Part shown: positions 8,134-16,573 of the stretch, piece by piece | How the letters are laid out: every line of letters begins with the position of its first letter | Numbering within the stretch: the stretch's first letter is position 1 | DNA from: Phycisphaerae bacterium | GTDB lineage: Bacteria; Chloroflexota; Anaerolineae; 4572-78; J111 | DNA: 64,000 nt | Reading direction: 5' to 3' | Assembly: GCA_028285035.1 (NCBI GenBank) | Contig: JANQQF010000110.1 | Span: forward strand, 62,001 to 126,000 | The notes under the pieces: model-generated | Database searches by the model: none | The model's input: the letters and a program-made list of their open reading frames with translations, nothing else | What the model was told of the DNA's origin: nothing | Made by a program: the position numbers and the translations under genes

Positions 8134-9105
8134 TTAAACAACAAACATATCTTCTTTAGCCCATTGCGGCGAAGCCACTCGGGCGGCTGCAGCGTGGGCC
8201 ATGTAGGTTACATGATCTGTGCCAGTTGGAACTTCTTTTGGAATAGAGCCGCTGATCTTCTGCGTTTTGAATACCGTGCCCGGTTTGAGATCGAAGAAGG
8301 GGAATTCCGGCTCAGTACAGCCCGTGCAGGGCATCCCGGCGCGAGTTTTGGATGATTGGCGGTTCCACAAAATACGATTACAGGGTGAGTGGGTCAATGG
8401 TCCGCGACAGCCCATCTCATAGAAGAGACAGCCGGTGCGGGTGCCTTGGCCAAACTCCATTGTCGATTGCTTGTACTCGAAGAATTGCACTCGCGTACAA
8501 CCGGTTTGTGTAAAGGTTTTGAAGAAGGTTTGTGGTCGTTGTAGGTCATCGAGGGCAATGTCTGCGGCGCGACCGCTGGCGATACCGACCAGGATTTGAG
8601 TGACCCAGTCGGGGTGGGCTGGACAACCAGGAATGTTGACCACGGGCAAGCCCATTTTCGAGCGGAAGTCGGCCCCGAGGTAGCCGCCATGCTCCCGCTT
8701 TAGATATTGCAAACCCACCGAGTCGGTCGGGTTTGGGGCAGTTGCAGGGATGCCGCCCCAGCAAGCGCAGTCACCCAGGGCCACTACGATTTGAGCTTGG
8801 GCAGCCAATTCGGCAACCCAATCCTTCATCGGGCGTTCGGCGAACATGTTGTAGCGCCCCGTATTGTTTGGCCCTTGAATAACCGTGCCCTCAAACACAA
8901 AAATATCGAGCGGTCTGGCTCCGGTAGCGCAATCGGAAACGATCTTTTGGGCCTGTTCTCCTAACTCCATCCCCAATGAGGGGTGCCACAAGACGTCAAT
9001 CCCGAAATCTGTCACCAAATCAACCGCTGTCGGTTCCTCGGCGTTCAGAAAGGACATCGTATTGCCACTACACGCCCCACCTTGCAACCATAATAATGAT
9101 GTCAT
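8134..9105 (-). CDS. hhyS: [NiFe] hydrogenase small subunit, actinobacterial-type (group 1h)
   Basis: 323 residues carrying the three Fe-S clusters that relay electrons from the active site. Start ATG 9105 follows AGGAGG. Likely proximal-cluster ligands are Cys12 (in GGACSGNT), Cys113 or Cys115 and Cys161. The usual CxxC is CSGN here, with Asn15 in place of the second cysteine; the characterised Ralstonia actinobacterial-type enzyme is reported to have a three-Cys-one-Asp proximal cluster. I cannot say which Asp would serve here. A C-terminal CTGC with upstream Cys and His residues serves the distal and medial clusters. There is no Tat RR motif, so the enzyme is cytosolic or bound to the inner face of the membrane. 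Confidence 0.94.
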   Translation of the reverse strand: MTSLLWLQGGACSGNTMSFLNAEEPTAVDLVTDFGIDVLWHPSLGMELGEQAQKIVSDCATGARPLDIFVFEGTVIQGPNNTGRYNMFAERPMKDWVAELAAQAQIVVALGDCACWGGIPATAPNPTDSVGLQYLKREHGGYLGADFRSKMGLPVVNIPGCPAHPDWVTQILVGIASGRAADIALDDLQRPQTFFKTFTQTGCTRVQFFEYKQSTMEFGQGTRTGCLFYEMGCRGPLTHSPCNRILWNRQSSKTRAGMPCTGCTEPEFPFFDLKPGTVFKTQKISGSIPKEVPTGTDHVTYMAHAAAARVASPQWAKEDMFVV

Positions 9106-9126
9106 AACAATAATCCTCCTATAAAT

Positions 9127-10002
9127 TTACTGGTTCATTTTTTGACCAAAACGTTTACCAAATTCAACAAAGAAGCCCAAGGCACGTTGTACATCGGGAT
9201 CGCGCATTGCGCCGAGTACTCCAAACATCCCGACAGATTTCGGGGTGGTTTGGTGGGCTTCATAGCTATCGACCAGCGCGTTGCCAGCCTCGCCGACAAT
9301 GCCAACTGTTTTTGGTGAGAAGACCCCTGAACGCATCAAGGCATCAAACTCTTCAGATTCTAAAATAGTTTGTAGCTCAGAGAGCACCCCAGATAGTGAG
9401 GGGAGAATGGCGGTGAGTTGGGGTAAGATTTCAACAAGTTGAGGCAGTGAGGCGGTCAGTTGGGGGAGTGTTTCGGTTAGGGTTTTTATTAAATTGGGCT
9501 CATCAGCCGGAGCCAACGTTCGAATATCCTGAACACCATCGGCTAAACTTTCAATCACGATTTCACTACGTTGTAGGAAACCATCGGCCGCATCAAGGGA
9601 GAAGGCCACAAAGTCTAGATGATTCATAATTTGATCGAGAGCTTGGGCCGTGTCGGGGTCATTGATTTTTTCAGCGAGGGCCAAAAGGCGAGGGAGAGCC
9701 TGAGTAAGTTGGGGTAGAGCCTCAATTAACGTTGGGACTGTATCGCTCAAGGTGTTAACGGTCTGTTGCACATCAACCGTGTCCGCCGGGACAACATCTT
9801 TTAATTCTGCAACCCCTTCGACCACATTCTCGATGATCTCATCGCCCCGTTGTAAAAACCCATCGACTGAGTCGATGCTTAAAGCGATGACATCAAGTTT
9901 ATCCAGGATTCGCAACAGGCTTTCAGCCGTATCAGGGTCGTTCAGCCGTTGTTGTAACTGTTCCTGAGGGGAGGCTAGCGCCAGACCCATGCCATTCTCC
10001 AT
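9127..10002 (-). CDS. DUF1641-type protein with internal duplication, hydrogenase operon
   Basis: 291 residues, first gene before hhyS. Two homologous halves are visible: each begins NDPDTA, continues with a DGFLQR segment and runs into a Leu-Pro-rich coil (PQLTQALPRLL; PQLVEILPQLTAILPSL). The first unit covers about 20-105, the second about 112-200. The remaining C-terminus (GVFSPKTVGIVGEAGNALVDS onward) resembles DUF1641 proteins found beside dehydrogenases and hydrogenases. The Leu-Pro helices look suited to oligomer or membrane contact, so a scaffold or membrane-docking role is plausible but unproven. Confidence 0.8.
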   Translation of the reverse strand: MENGMGLALASPQEQLQQRLNDPDTAESLLRILDKLDVIALSIDSVDGFLQRGDEIIENVVEGVAELKDVVPADTVDVQQTVNTLSDTVPTLIEALPQLTQALPRLLALAEKINDPDTAQALDQIMNHLDFVAFSLDAADGFLQRSEIVIESLADGVQDIRTLAPADEPNLIKTLTETLPQLTASLPQLVEILPQLTAILPSLSGVLSELQTILESEEFDALMRSGVFSPKTVGIVGEAGNALVDSYEAHQTTPKSVGMFGVLGAMRDPDVQRALGFFVEFGKRFGQKMNQ

Positions 10003-10030
10003 TGTTTTCCTCCTCTTTGAGCCAGATTGG

Positions 10031-10096
10031 TAGGTAGAGATTGGGAGATGAGAGATTGCTCTTAGATCGACTGAATCTCCTTATCTCCTTAATGTA
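10031..10096. repeat. Inverted repeat of AGAGATT-type 7-base units
   Basis: TAGAGATTGGGAGATGAGAG on the left and AATCTCCTTATCTCCTTA on the right are complementary and have 7-base periodicity, like the element at 3808-3885. It lies between hypB and the DUF1641 gene. Confidence 0.6.
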
Positions 10097-10110
10097 GACA
10101 TTACTGTTGA

Positions 10111-10779
10111 TTACTTAAACTGAACAGACGCTTTTTCTTTCAAAAAATCAAGCCAAGCTTCCATACCTTGGCCAGTTTTGGCGGATGTTTCCAGGATTGG
10201 GATGTTGGGGCTGACTTCGTGAATGTTGGTGTGGGTCAGATCGGCGGCAAATTCGACGGCTTCGGCCAAATCGATTTTTGTAATGATGGCCACATCGGCT
10301 GAGTTAAACATTGGCGGGTATTTTAGCGGTTTGTCTTCCCCCTCGGTGACAGAGAGCATCGTCACCCGCAAAGACTCACCCAAGTCATAACTGGAGGGGC
10401 ACACTAGATTGCCGACGTTTTCGATAAATAGGAAATCAAAACTGGCTAAATCCCAACCTTCCAGATGGGTGGCAATCATATTGGCTTCCAGATGGCAGAT
10501 ACCAGCCGTGACAATTTGGCGAACCGGGGCACCGCTACGCTCCAGTCGCCGTGCATCATTTTCGGTTGCTAAATCACCCACCAAGGCGGCGACGCCATAA
10601 CCCTGCTCAGTCAACATACTTAGTGTTCGTTCCAGAAAAGCGGTCTTGCCTGTGCCGGGGCTGGAAACCATATTGATTACATAAACACCCGCCTCGGCAA
10701 AACGTGCTCGCAATGCTTGAGCCAGACCATCATTTTTTTCTAGAATGCCTTTGTGAATATCAACTGTTTGAGAAGCCAT
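10111..10779 (-). CDS. hypB: Hydrogenase nickel-insertion GTPase HypB
   Basis: 222 residues. HypB uses GTP hydrolysis to drive nickel insertion with HypA. Seen: Walker A SSPGTGKTAFLERT near residue 40, a DLATENDARR switch region, CHLEAN holding the conserved Cys-His pair of the GTPase-domain metal site, and a TKIDLAEAVEF guanine-specificity motif. The N-terminus is short, with none of the histidine-rich or CxxCGC nickel-storing extensions of some HypB proteins. It follows hypA across a 138-base gap that contains a 15-base inverted repeat. Confidence 0.94.
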   Translation of the reverse strand: MASQTVDIHKGILEKNDGLAQALRARFAEAGVYVINMVSSPGTGKTAFLERTLSMLTEQGYGVAALVGDLATENDARRLERSGAPVRQIVTAGICHLEANMIATHLEGWDLASFDFLFIENVGNLVCPSSYDLGESLRVTMLSVTEGEDKPLKYPPMFNSADVAIITKIDLAEAVEFAADLTHTNIHEVSPNIPILETSAKTGQGMEAWLDFLKEKASVQFK

Positions 10780-10809
10780 TTGTTAGTTCTTTTTGATGTT
10801 GAGTAATTC

Positions 10810-10905
10810 AGATTGGTTCAGTCTCCAACAGAGATTGATACCTATAAAATTGCTGATTTTATTTTGAGCGTAGCTTGTAAAGGTTCTTCAAGACTGAACC
10901 AATCT
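10810..10905. repeat. 96-base element with perfect 15-base terminal inverted repeats
   Basis: AGATTGGTTCAGTCT at 10810-10824 is exactly repeated in inverse orientation at 10891-10905 (AGACTGAACCAATCT). The interior of 66 bases is AT-rich and has no reading frame. It lies between hypA and hypB and may be a MITE-like insertion or a large hairpin in the operon mRNA. Confidence 0.7.
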
Positions 10906-10917
10906 CAGCGACCCACC

Positions 10918-11265
10918 TTATTCAGCATACGCTAGCGATGTTATCGACATCTCTTTGCCCTGCACAATATCGGCGGTTGGTTGGTCACATTTGCTACAAC
11001 GAAACCGCTGAATATTGGGTAACGTGCTTTGTAGATCACATGTGCTGCAATAAACAATCACGGGCAGTTCTTCGATCTCCAGTCGTGATCCAGCCAGAAT
11101 GGTATCTTCGATGACGATATCGTAACTAAACAACAACGCATCTTTGACAACACCAGACAACGCACCAATTTGTAAGGTGACAACCTCGACACTTTTGGCC
11201 TTGGCCTCAACCGCTGCTTCGCTGGCGATTTCAACCAAACTTTGGGCAATGGATAGTTCGTGCAT
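10918..11265 (-). CDS. hypA: Hydrogenase nickel metallochaperone HypA
   Basis: HypA delivers nickel to the large subunit with HypB. From ATG 11265 the protein begins MHELSIAQSL, the family signature whose His2 binds nickel; an upstream TTG at 11271 would add two residues and hide that N-terminus, so I prefer the ATG. A zinc-binding loop with CSTC and CSKC lies in the C-terminal half. At 115 residues the length is normal. It is the first gene of the leftward operon, with a promoter at 11411-11439 and a leader of about 140 bases. Confidence 0.94.
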   Translation of the reverse strand: MHELSIAQSLVEIASEAAVEAKAKSVEVVTLQIGALSGVVKDALLFSYDIVIEDTILAGSRLEIEELPVIVYCSTCDLQSTLPNIQRFRCSKCDQPTADIVQGKEMSITSLAYAE

Positions 11266-11307
11266 AGACAAGCTTTGGCTAAAAGGATAAGATTTTTGAG
11301 ATTGGGA

Positions 11308-11345
11308 GGTTAGTGCCTAACCGATCATTTTCTTGAATAAACAAG
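11308..11345. promoter_or_regulatory. Leader motif shared with the response regulator gene (copy 1)
   Basis: On the plus strand this reads TTAG-N3-CTAACCGAT-N6-CTTG-N6-CAAGA, embedded in the perfect palindrome GGTTAG-TGC-CTAACC (11308-11322). The same pattern with identical spacing up to CTTG lies at 12125-12163. It is downstream of the promoter, in the hypA leader, so it could act as operator or as paired RNA hairpins. Confidence 0.6.
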
Positions 11346-11410
11346 ACGTTGGACAAAATACAGTTTGATTCTCTTGTCTAGGTTAGGTGAATTTACCCTT
11401 AACGTTCTTA

Positions 11411-11439
11411 ATTATAGGGTATCTACAATTTCGGTTCAA
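11411..11439 (-). promoter_or_regulatory. Promoter for the hypA-hypF hydrogenase operon
   Basis: On the minus strand a -35 TTGAAC (11439-11434) and a perfect -10 TATAAT (11416-11411) are separated by 17 bases, a near-consensus housekeeping promoter. Transcription would start near 11404 and give a leader of about 140 bases before hypA. Confidence 0.7.
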
Positions 11440-11448
11440 TAGCAGAAT

Positions 11449-12108
11449 CTATGTATTTTTTGGGGGGCGATTGAGGATAACAAAGCCACGTTCCACAGCC
11501 AGTCGAATTAATTCGACCTGATTACGAACGCCCATTTTTTGCAAGATGTTGGCTCGATGGCGATTGGCGGTGTGGGGGCTGATGGACATCAACTCGGCAA
11601 TCTCGGTGGTGGTATACCCCTCGGCGATGAGCTGGAGGACTTCGTGCTCTCGTGAGGTGAGGTGGCTCCTGACTTGGCCGTTTTGTTCATCAACCTCTGG
11701 CATATTGATGGCTGCACTGATAAAGTTATTGTTTTGTTTGATGGCGTCCAGGGCCTCAAACAACTCATCCTCCATCGACTGTTTGAGGATGTAGCCATTT
11801 GCCCCGTCATGCAGGGCTTGAGCCACAAATTCGGGATCATCATACATCGATAAGATGAGGATTTTGAGATCAGGGGTGTGTTGCCTTAGTCGGCGTACCG
11901 CTTCCAAACCATTAAGGCGGGGCATAGCCAAATCGAGAATAATGATATCCGCTGGGACCTGCTCGACACATCGCACCGCTTCTTCCCCATTTTCGGCCTC
12001 ACCCACCACTGTATAATGATCATCTAACTCAAGCAAGGTTGCCAAGCCGCGCCGAACAATATTGTGGTCGTCGGCAAGAATGACGCGATATAGGGTGGTT
12101 TTGGGCAT
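11449..12108 (-). CDS. NarL/FixJ-type response regulator
   Basis: 219 residues. An N-terminal receiver domain has the acidic pair in ADDHN, the phosphorylatable Asp in DIIILDLAMPRLNG and the C-terminal lysine in LKQS. A LuxR-type helix-turn-helix follows (LTSREHEVLQLIAEG to the VRNQVELIRLAV end). It should be phosphorylated by the kinase encoded just upstream and bind DNA. It lies between that kinase and the hydrogenase operon in the same direction, and the leader motif at 12125-12163 is repeated before hypA, so control of the hydrogenase is the leading hypothesis. Confidence 0.93.
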   Translation of the reverse strand: MPKTTLYRVILADDHNIVRRGLATLLELDDHYTVVGEAENGEEAVRCVEQVPADIIILDLAMPRLNGLEAVRRLRQHTPDLKILILSMYDDPEFVAQALHDGANGYILKQSMEDELFEALDAIKQNNNFISAAINMPEVDEQNGQVRSHLTSREHEVLQLIAEGYTTTEIAELMSISPHTANRHRANILQKMGVRNQVELIRLAVERGFVILNRPPKNT

Positions 12109-12124
12109 TGGATACCTTCAGTTA

Positions 12125-12163
12125 TTAGGTCCTAACCGATGAAACTCTTGTTTTTTGAGCAAG
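12125..12163. promoter_or_regulatory. Leader motif shared with hypA (copy 2)
   Basis: TTAG-N3-CTAACCGAT-N6-CTTG-N9-CAAGA on the plus strand, directly upstream of the response regulator start and within the 146-base gap after the kinase gene. It matches copy 1 in sequence and spacing and also has CTTG/CAAG arms. Confidence 0.6.
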
Positions 12164-12254
12164 AAAATCATTTTGAACATAGCCCTTTTGGTTCTGGCTC
12201 GTTCAGGTTAAGGATAATTTATTCGGATTTTGACTTGCAACTTCTGAAACGAAA

Positions 12255-14003
12255 CTAACGAATGTCAGTTGTAAAGCGTCCGTTGAGTTCAGATGGTGGA
12301 TGAGATTGTGTGGTGGGGATGACAATATTCACGGATGTACCGGCTTGGGGTGCCGTCTCAATTGAGAACGAGCCGTCCAGCATAATAACTCGCTCTTGCA
12401 TTCCAAGCAAACCTAACCCAACCTGTTTTTGTTGCGTGGTATCAAATCCACAGCCATTGTCCTGAATACACAGATAGAGCTTGTCGTCGTCACAGGTGAG
12501 GGTAACCCAGGCCTGATCTGCTTGGGCGTGGCGCAGAATGTTAGTCAAGGCTTCCTGAACGAGGCGATAACAAGCGGTTTCAACCGCTTGCGGCAGACGC
12601 GTGACCAGATTGACTGAGTCATAAATGATTTGAATATCTGACCGTTTTTGAAAATCGGAAATTTGTCGCTTGATTGCCACCTCCAAGCCCATTTCATCCA
12701 GAATAGGTGGACGTAGAGCGCGGGCAATCTCTTTAATTTTTGTGGTGGCACTATTGACCTCCCGCCGCAAGCGGTCAAATTCTTGTTGTAAATCTGGGGC
12801 CATCTTGGCTACCCGTTTTGCCAATATCTGTAATTCAAGTTTGACCCCAATCAAGACCTGTCCGGCCTCATCATGTAGCTCACGGGCAATCCGTTGGCGT
12901 TCATCCTCCAACAAAGTCAGATTACGGGCAGTTAAGGCTTGCAATCGCCCCTTTTGCAGCGCTAACTCGTCTAGCAAATAAGCATTGTAAAGCGAGATCG
13001 CGGTTGAACTGGCCAGTGCCTCCAGAAAATGGGCGTCTGACCAGGTAAATGGCTCCTGTCCGCCGCCCTTGTTATGCAACTCAACAAAGCCCAACACCTC
13101 TTCGCGAGCGTCCATAATTGGTACACACAATGCATTCTTCACCGCGAAGCGATCCACCAAAACTGAGGCGGCTAATGTGTCCTGTTCATACGCGTTGGTC
13201 AAGTAAGGACACTGGTTAATTAAGACCCAGCCAGGCGTACACAATTCTTCATCAGGCGGCCAATGTTGCTCAAAAGATTGCCATTGACCCTGATGCCAAT
13301 ATCCGTCGCTGACCAGATCAACTGGGCCAGTTAGCCCGGCAAAGCCAGCTTCTGCCCCCAGAAAGCCTGTCGCGTGTTCAACCAATCGCCGGATCAAGAC
13401 AGCTGGCTCTAATTTACCGTTCAGACTGGCACTAAACATTAACAGGTTTTCAAAGGAGCCGGTCCACCGCTGCATTTGATCAAATAGAAGTGACCGGGCC
13501 AAGCCCGGCGCAACTTGTAGGGCAATCATTTGAAGCAAGTCAACATCGTTCTGGGTAAACGGCAATTGGTGTGGAGGGCGATGGCAAACAATCACGCCCA
13601 AAAGATGGCGTTGGTGATTTAAGATCGGCACCGCCAAAATGGAGTTCATTTCGATATCAAACAGATCAGCCTTGTCACTGGGGCTAAGATAAAGCCGTTT
13701 ATGGGCCGTCACCCAGGCGGCAACCTCCTCATCATCGGCGTAAACTGGCTGTTCAAACACGATGGTCCCATTCACATATACACCCAACAGCACTCGTTCA
13801 GCGTTGAGTGAGGTAGCCACCTGAGCCGCCAACTGCTCAATCAACCCAGCTCGATCTGGCTCACCCGCCACAATTTTGGCCACATCCTGGAACTGCCCCA
13901 GCCGCACTGCGCCCCGTTGGTTCTCGTGTCGCAGTTGTTCATTTTCTTTTTTTAGTTGAGCAATTTGTTGTTGTAACTGTTCAGTGTCATTCATAAAAGT
14001 CAT
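12255..14003 (-). CDS. GAF-domain sensor histidine kinase (NarX/DesK type)
   Basis: 582 residues, no membrane segments, so a cytosolic sensor. In order: an N-terminal coiled coil (about 5-40), two GAF-like domains (about 45-190 and 195-345), a HisKA_3 dimerisation domain with the phospho-acceptor His in IARELHDEAGQV, and an HATPase_c domain (N box LVQEALTNILRHA, G box DNGCGFD, then GLGLLGMQER). GAF domains bind small molecules, haem or redox cofactors; the ligand is not evident. It is followed by its likely partner regulator and then by the hydrogenase operon. An alternative start is ATG 13994, three codons in. Confidence 0.92.
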   Translation of the reverse strand: MTFMNDTEQLQQQIAQLKKENEQLRHENQRGAVRLGQFQDVAKIVAGEPDRAGLIEQLAAQVATSLNAERVLLGVYVNGTIVFEQPVYADDEEVAAWVTAHKRLYLSPSDKADLFDIEMNSILAVPILNHQRHLLGVIVCHRPPHQLPFTQNDVDLLQMIALQVAPGLARSLLFDQMQRWTGSFENLLMFSASLNGKLEPAVLIRRLVEHATGFLGAEAGFAGLTGPVDLVSDGYWHQGQWQSFEQHWPPDEELCTPGWVLINQCPYLTNAYEQDTLAASVLVDRFAVKNALCVPIMDAREEVLGFVELHNKGGGQEPFTWSDAHFLEALASSTAISLYNAYLLDELALQKGRLQALTARNLTLLEDERQRIARELHDEAGQVLIGVKLELQILAKRVAKMAPDLQQEFDRLRREVNSATTKIKEIARALRPPILDEMGLEVAIKRQISDFQKRSDIQIIYDSVNLVTRLPQAVETACYRLVQEALTNILRHAQADQAWVTLTCDDDKLYLCIQDNGCGFDTTQQKQVGLGLLGMQERVIMLDGSFSIETAPQAGTSVNIVIPTTQSHPPSELNGRFTTDIR

Positions 14004-14114
14004 TTCTCAATAGAGTGGGGTAAGTTTACGTTCAGCGCAGGATTTGACCAAATAGTTAGAATACTTTCAATCGTCTAAGATGTTTGACAGCCCTAATTCA
14101 CAACGCTACAATTA

Positions 14115-14290
14115 GGTAATTCGCGAAAAGTAATCGGCAATATGCGTCTAGAATTTGACCAAAATACATCGAGGATTGAATAATTTTGGCGAATTATTAA
14201 TGAGTAAATTGGATGATGGCCAGTTTAGACATAATGCTCACCATCCCAAAAATTCGTTTTATTTACAACTTTTTCCGATTTACTTAACGA
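14115..14290. repeat. Dispersed structured repeat, copy A
   Basis: Two stems are visible: TAATTCGCGAAAA (14117-14129) with TTTTGGCGAATTA (14184-14196), and AGTAAATTGG (14203-14212) with CCGATTTACT (14275-14284). A diverged second copy with the same stems and the block TTAGACATA lies at 63656-63828. The copy ends just before the ABC transporter start. A reading frame opening at 14155 would extend the ATPase across the repeat; I consider that artefactual. Confidence 0.65.
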
Positions 14291-14298
14291 TCATCTAT

Positions 14299-15312
14299 AT
14301 GACAACATTAACCTCCACCGAAATTGTTTCAGTCAAAAATTTGAAGAAAAGCTTTGGTCCTAAAGTCGCCGTTGGGGATGTAACCTTCAACGTTCAGGCG
14401 GGTGAAGTATTTGGTTTATTGGGGCCGAATGGAGCGGGCAAGACAACCACAATTCGAATGATCCTCGACATCTTTCGGCCCGATGCGGGATCGATTGAGG
14501 TGTTGGGTGGTTCGGTCACTCAAGCGCGCAAGGATCGAATCGGTTATATGCCGGAGGAACGGGGACTGTATCCCCACCTGCGGGTGTTGGATTGCCTGAT
14601 TTACTTGGGGTCGCTCAAAGGTTTAAATCGAACTGACGCCCGTCAACGCGCCGAACGCTTTCTGGCACGGCTGGATCTGGCCGATCAACATCGGGAAAAG
14701 ATTTCGAACCTGAGCCGGGGGATGACTCAAAAGGTACAGGTCATTGCGGCGGTGTTGCACGAGCCAGATTTGTTGATTATTGATGAGCCTTTTGCTAACC
14801 TTGATCCGGTCAATGCTCAACTGGTACGGCAAATCATTTTAGAGTTATGCGATCAGGGCAAGGCCGTGATTATGACGAGCCATCAACTTGCCTTGGTCGA
14901 GGCCCTGTGTGATCGCATTGCCCTGATCCATCACGGGCGTGTCGTTTTGCAGGGGAGCGTTAGCGAGGTGCGACGACAATTCGCCACGAATATCGTGCGG
15001 GTAAAGGGTAACGGTGTGCTGGAAAATCTGCCTGGTGTCAGCCACATTGATCGGCGTACAGCTAATGATTGGCAATTGACCTTGGCGTTGGACACCGACC
15101 CGCAGCAGGTGCTGCAATCGATTGTGTCGGATGCTCACTTTTTGGTCGATAGCTTTGAGGTGGCCCTCCCCACCCTTGATGAGATTTTTGTCCAGGTGGT
15201 GCAAGAGGATGTTTTCCCCGCAACGCCTGATACGGCTGGACGCTCCCAAATTGAAGCAGTGAATGGCTATCAAGGCGCGTTAGATAAAACCCCTGTCGAG
15301 CATCAGGACTAA
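14299..15312 (+). CDS. ABC transporter ATP-binding protein (DrrA/NatA type)
   Basis: 337 residues from ATG 14299 (MTTLTSTEIVSVKNLKKSFG). Walker A GPNGAGKTTTIRM, signature NLSRGMTQKVQ, Walker B LLIIDEPFANLDPVN and the switch histidine in MTSHQLALVEALC are all present, so it is an active ATPase. The C-terminal 100 residues form a regulatory extension of the kind seen in NatA/CcmA-like exporters. The permease follows 3 bases after the stop, so the two make one exporter; the substrate is unknown. No strong ribosome-binding site precedes the ATG. Confidence 0.93.
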   Translation: MTTLTSTEIVSVKNLKKSFGPKVAVGDVTFNVQAGEVFGLLGPNGAGKTTTIRMILDIFRPDAGSIEVLGGSVTQARKDRIGYMPEERGLYPHLRVLDCLIYLGSLKGLNRTDARQRAERFLARLDLADQHREKISNLSRGMTQKVQVIAAVLHEPDLLIIDEPFANLDPVNAQLVRQIILELCDQGKAVIMTSHQLALVEALCDRIALIHHGRVVLQGSVSEVRRQFATNIVRVKGNGVLENLPGVSHIDRRTANDWQLTLALDTDPQQVLQSIVSDAHFLVDSFEVALPTLDEIFVQVVQEDVFPATPDTAGRSQIEAVNGYQGALDKTPVEHQD

Positions 15313-15315
15313 GCA

Positions 15316-16560
15316 ATGCTGCGAATTTGGCGAATTTTCTGGCACGAGTATTACGGTAGCATTCGGCGACGCAGCTACCTGCTGTTCACCTTTGGCTTCC
15401 CGATTTTTATGTTGGCCGCCCCCGCTTTAGGGGGCTTGATTTTAGGCTTGGCTATTCAAAGTGCCTTGCCCGAGTTGGATTTACGTCCTGTCGGCGTTAT
15501 TGATCAGGCTGATCTTTTTCCCGCCGATGCCACTGCCCCAGCGGCTCCTGTTCAAGCCATTTTATTTACCACACCTGAAGATGCCCAACAAGCGTTTGAA
15601 CAAAGTGAAATTCAAGCCTACTATGATATTCAGCCGGATTATTGGCAGAGCGGCGAGGTCATTCTGACCTATGATACCGCGCCGATTAGTGAGGTGGATG
15701 ATATGGTCCGTCGTTGGATCAATCGGACGGTGCGAGGGAATGTGGCTCCCGAAATTTTATCTCGCTTTGACCAAGGGGCAACCATCACCCATCAAGATTT
15801 GAGCGGCACCCGTTCTTTCTCGTTAGAAAATTTTGTTGAACTGGCCTTGGTCTTCCTGCCCATCTACTTTGTCCGCTTGGGCAGCTCCTTTATGGCCGAG
15901 TATATGTTTGGTAGCATCGCCAGCGAGGCCCACGACCGCACGATGGAGATTTTGATTACCAGTGTCTCCACCTTGCAACTTATCCTGGGCAAATTGTTGG
16001 GGCTGTTGGCTGTGGGGTTGACCCAATTGGGCACTTGGATCGGCTTTGTGTTGATCCTGGGAGCTGGAGTCGGTTATATTTTTGGTTTCAATCTTATCGG
16101 TGCGCTTTTAGCTTGGGAGCATCTCTTTTTAATGGTTACCGTGTTGCTAGCCGCTTACATTATGGACCAAATTTTGGCCGCGACCTTAGCCCTCTTCCGG
16201 GTTAGCGGCGGGGCTGGCTCAATGCTTTTCAACACGATGAACTGGATTGTCGGGTTGGGCTTGATCTATGCCATCTACTTTATCCCTCGCAGCCCGAACA
16301 CCCCCCTGGCCATCGCTGCCAGCATCTTCCCCATCACCGCCTCGGTTGTTCTTCTCATTCGCGTCGTTGTTACCGAAGTCCCCCTCTGGCAAATCGCCCT
16401 CGCCCAACTTTCTCTGTGGGGCACCATCATTGGTAGTGTCTTTTGGCTCCGTTGGCTGCTTAAAGCCAATTTGGTTAGCAATGTCTCGCCTGTGACCTTG
16501 AAGGCGTGGCTTGTCCGGCGATTGAGTTGGGGTAAAGGTAGGGTAGTGGCTGAGGGGTAG
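15316..16560 (+). CDS. ABC-2 type permease (NatB-like)
   Basis: 414 residues. One transmembrane segment near the N-terminus (about 20-50), a large extracytoplasmic domain (about 55-175), then five to six transmembrane helices to the C-terminus. This is the standard layout of ABC-2 permeases that export sodium, drugs or lipids. It is coupled to the ATPase gene just upstream. A second, distantly similar permease without an ATPase neighbour is at 51344. The gene ends 14 bases before an attC-like site that marks the edge of the accessory island. Confidence 0.9.
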   Translation: MLRIWRIFWHEYYGSIRRRSYLLFTFGFPIFMLAAPALGGLILGLAIQSALPELDLRPVGVIDQADLFPADATAPAAPVQAILFTTPEDAQQAFEQSEIQAYYDIQPDYWQSGEVILTYDTAPISEVDDMVRRWINRTVRGNVAPEILSRFDQGATITHQDLSGTRSFSLENFVELALVFLPIYFVRLGSSFMAEYMFGSIASEAHDRTMEILITSVSTLQLILGKLLGLLAVGLTQLGTWIGFVLILGAGVGYIFGFNLIGALLAWEHLFLMVTVLLAAYIMDQILAATLALFRVSGGAGSMLFNTMNWIVGLGLIYAIYFIPRSPNTPLAIAASIFPITASVVLLIRVVVTEVPLWQIALAQLSLWGTIIGSVFWLRWLLKANLVSNVSPVTLKAWLVRRLSWGKGRVVAEG

Positions 16561-16573
16561 AATGACTGGATAT

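Noticed and set aside
14155..14298. N-terminal extension of the ABC ATPase opening at 14155
   Set aside because: The added 48 residues are encoded entirely by the dispersed repeat (copy A) and have no counterpart in the family; ATG 14299 gives a normal start.
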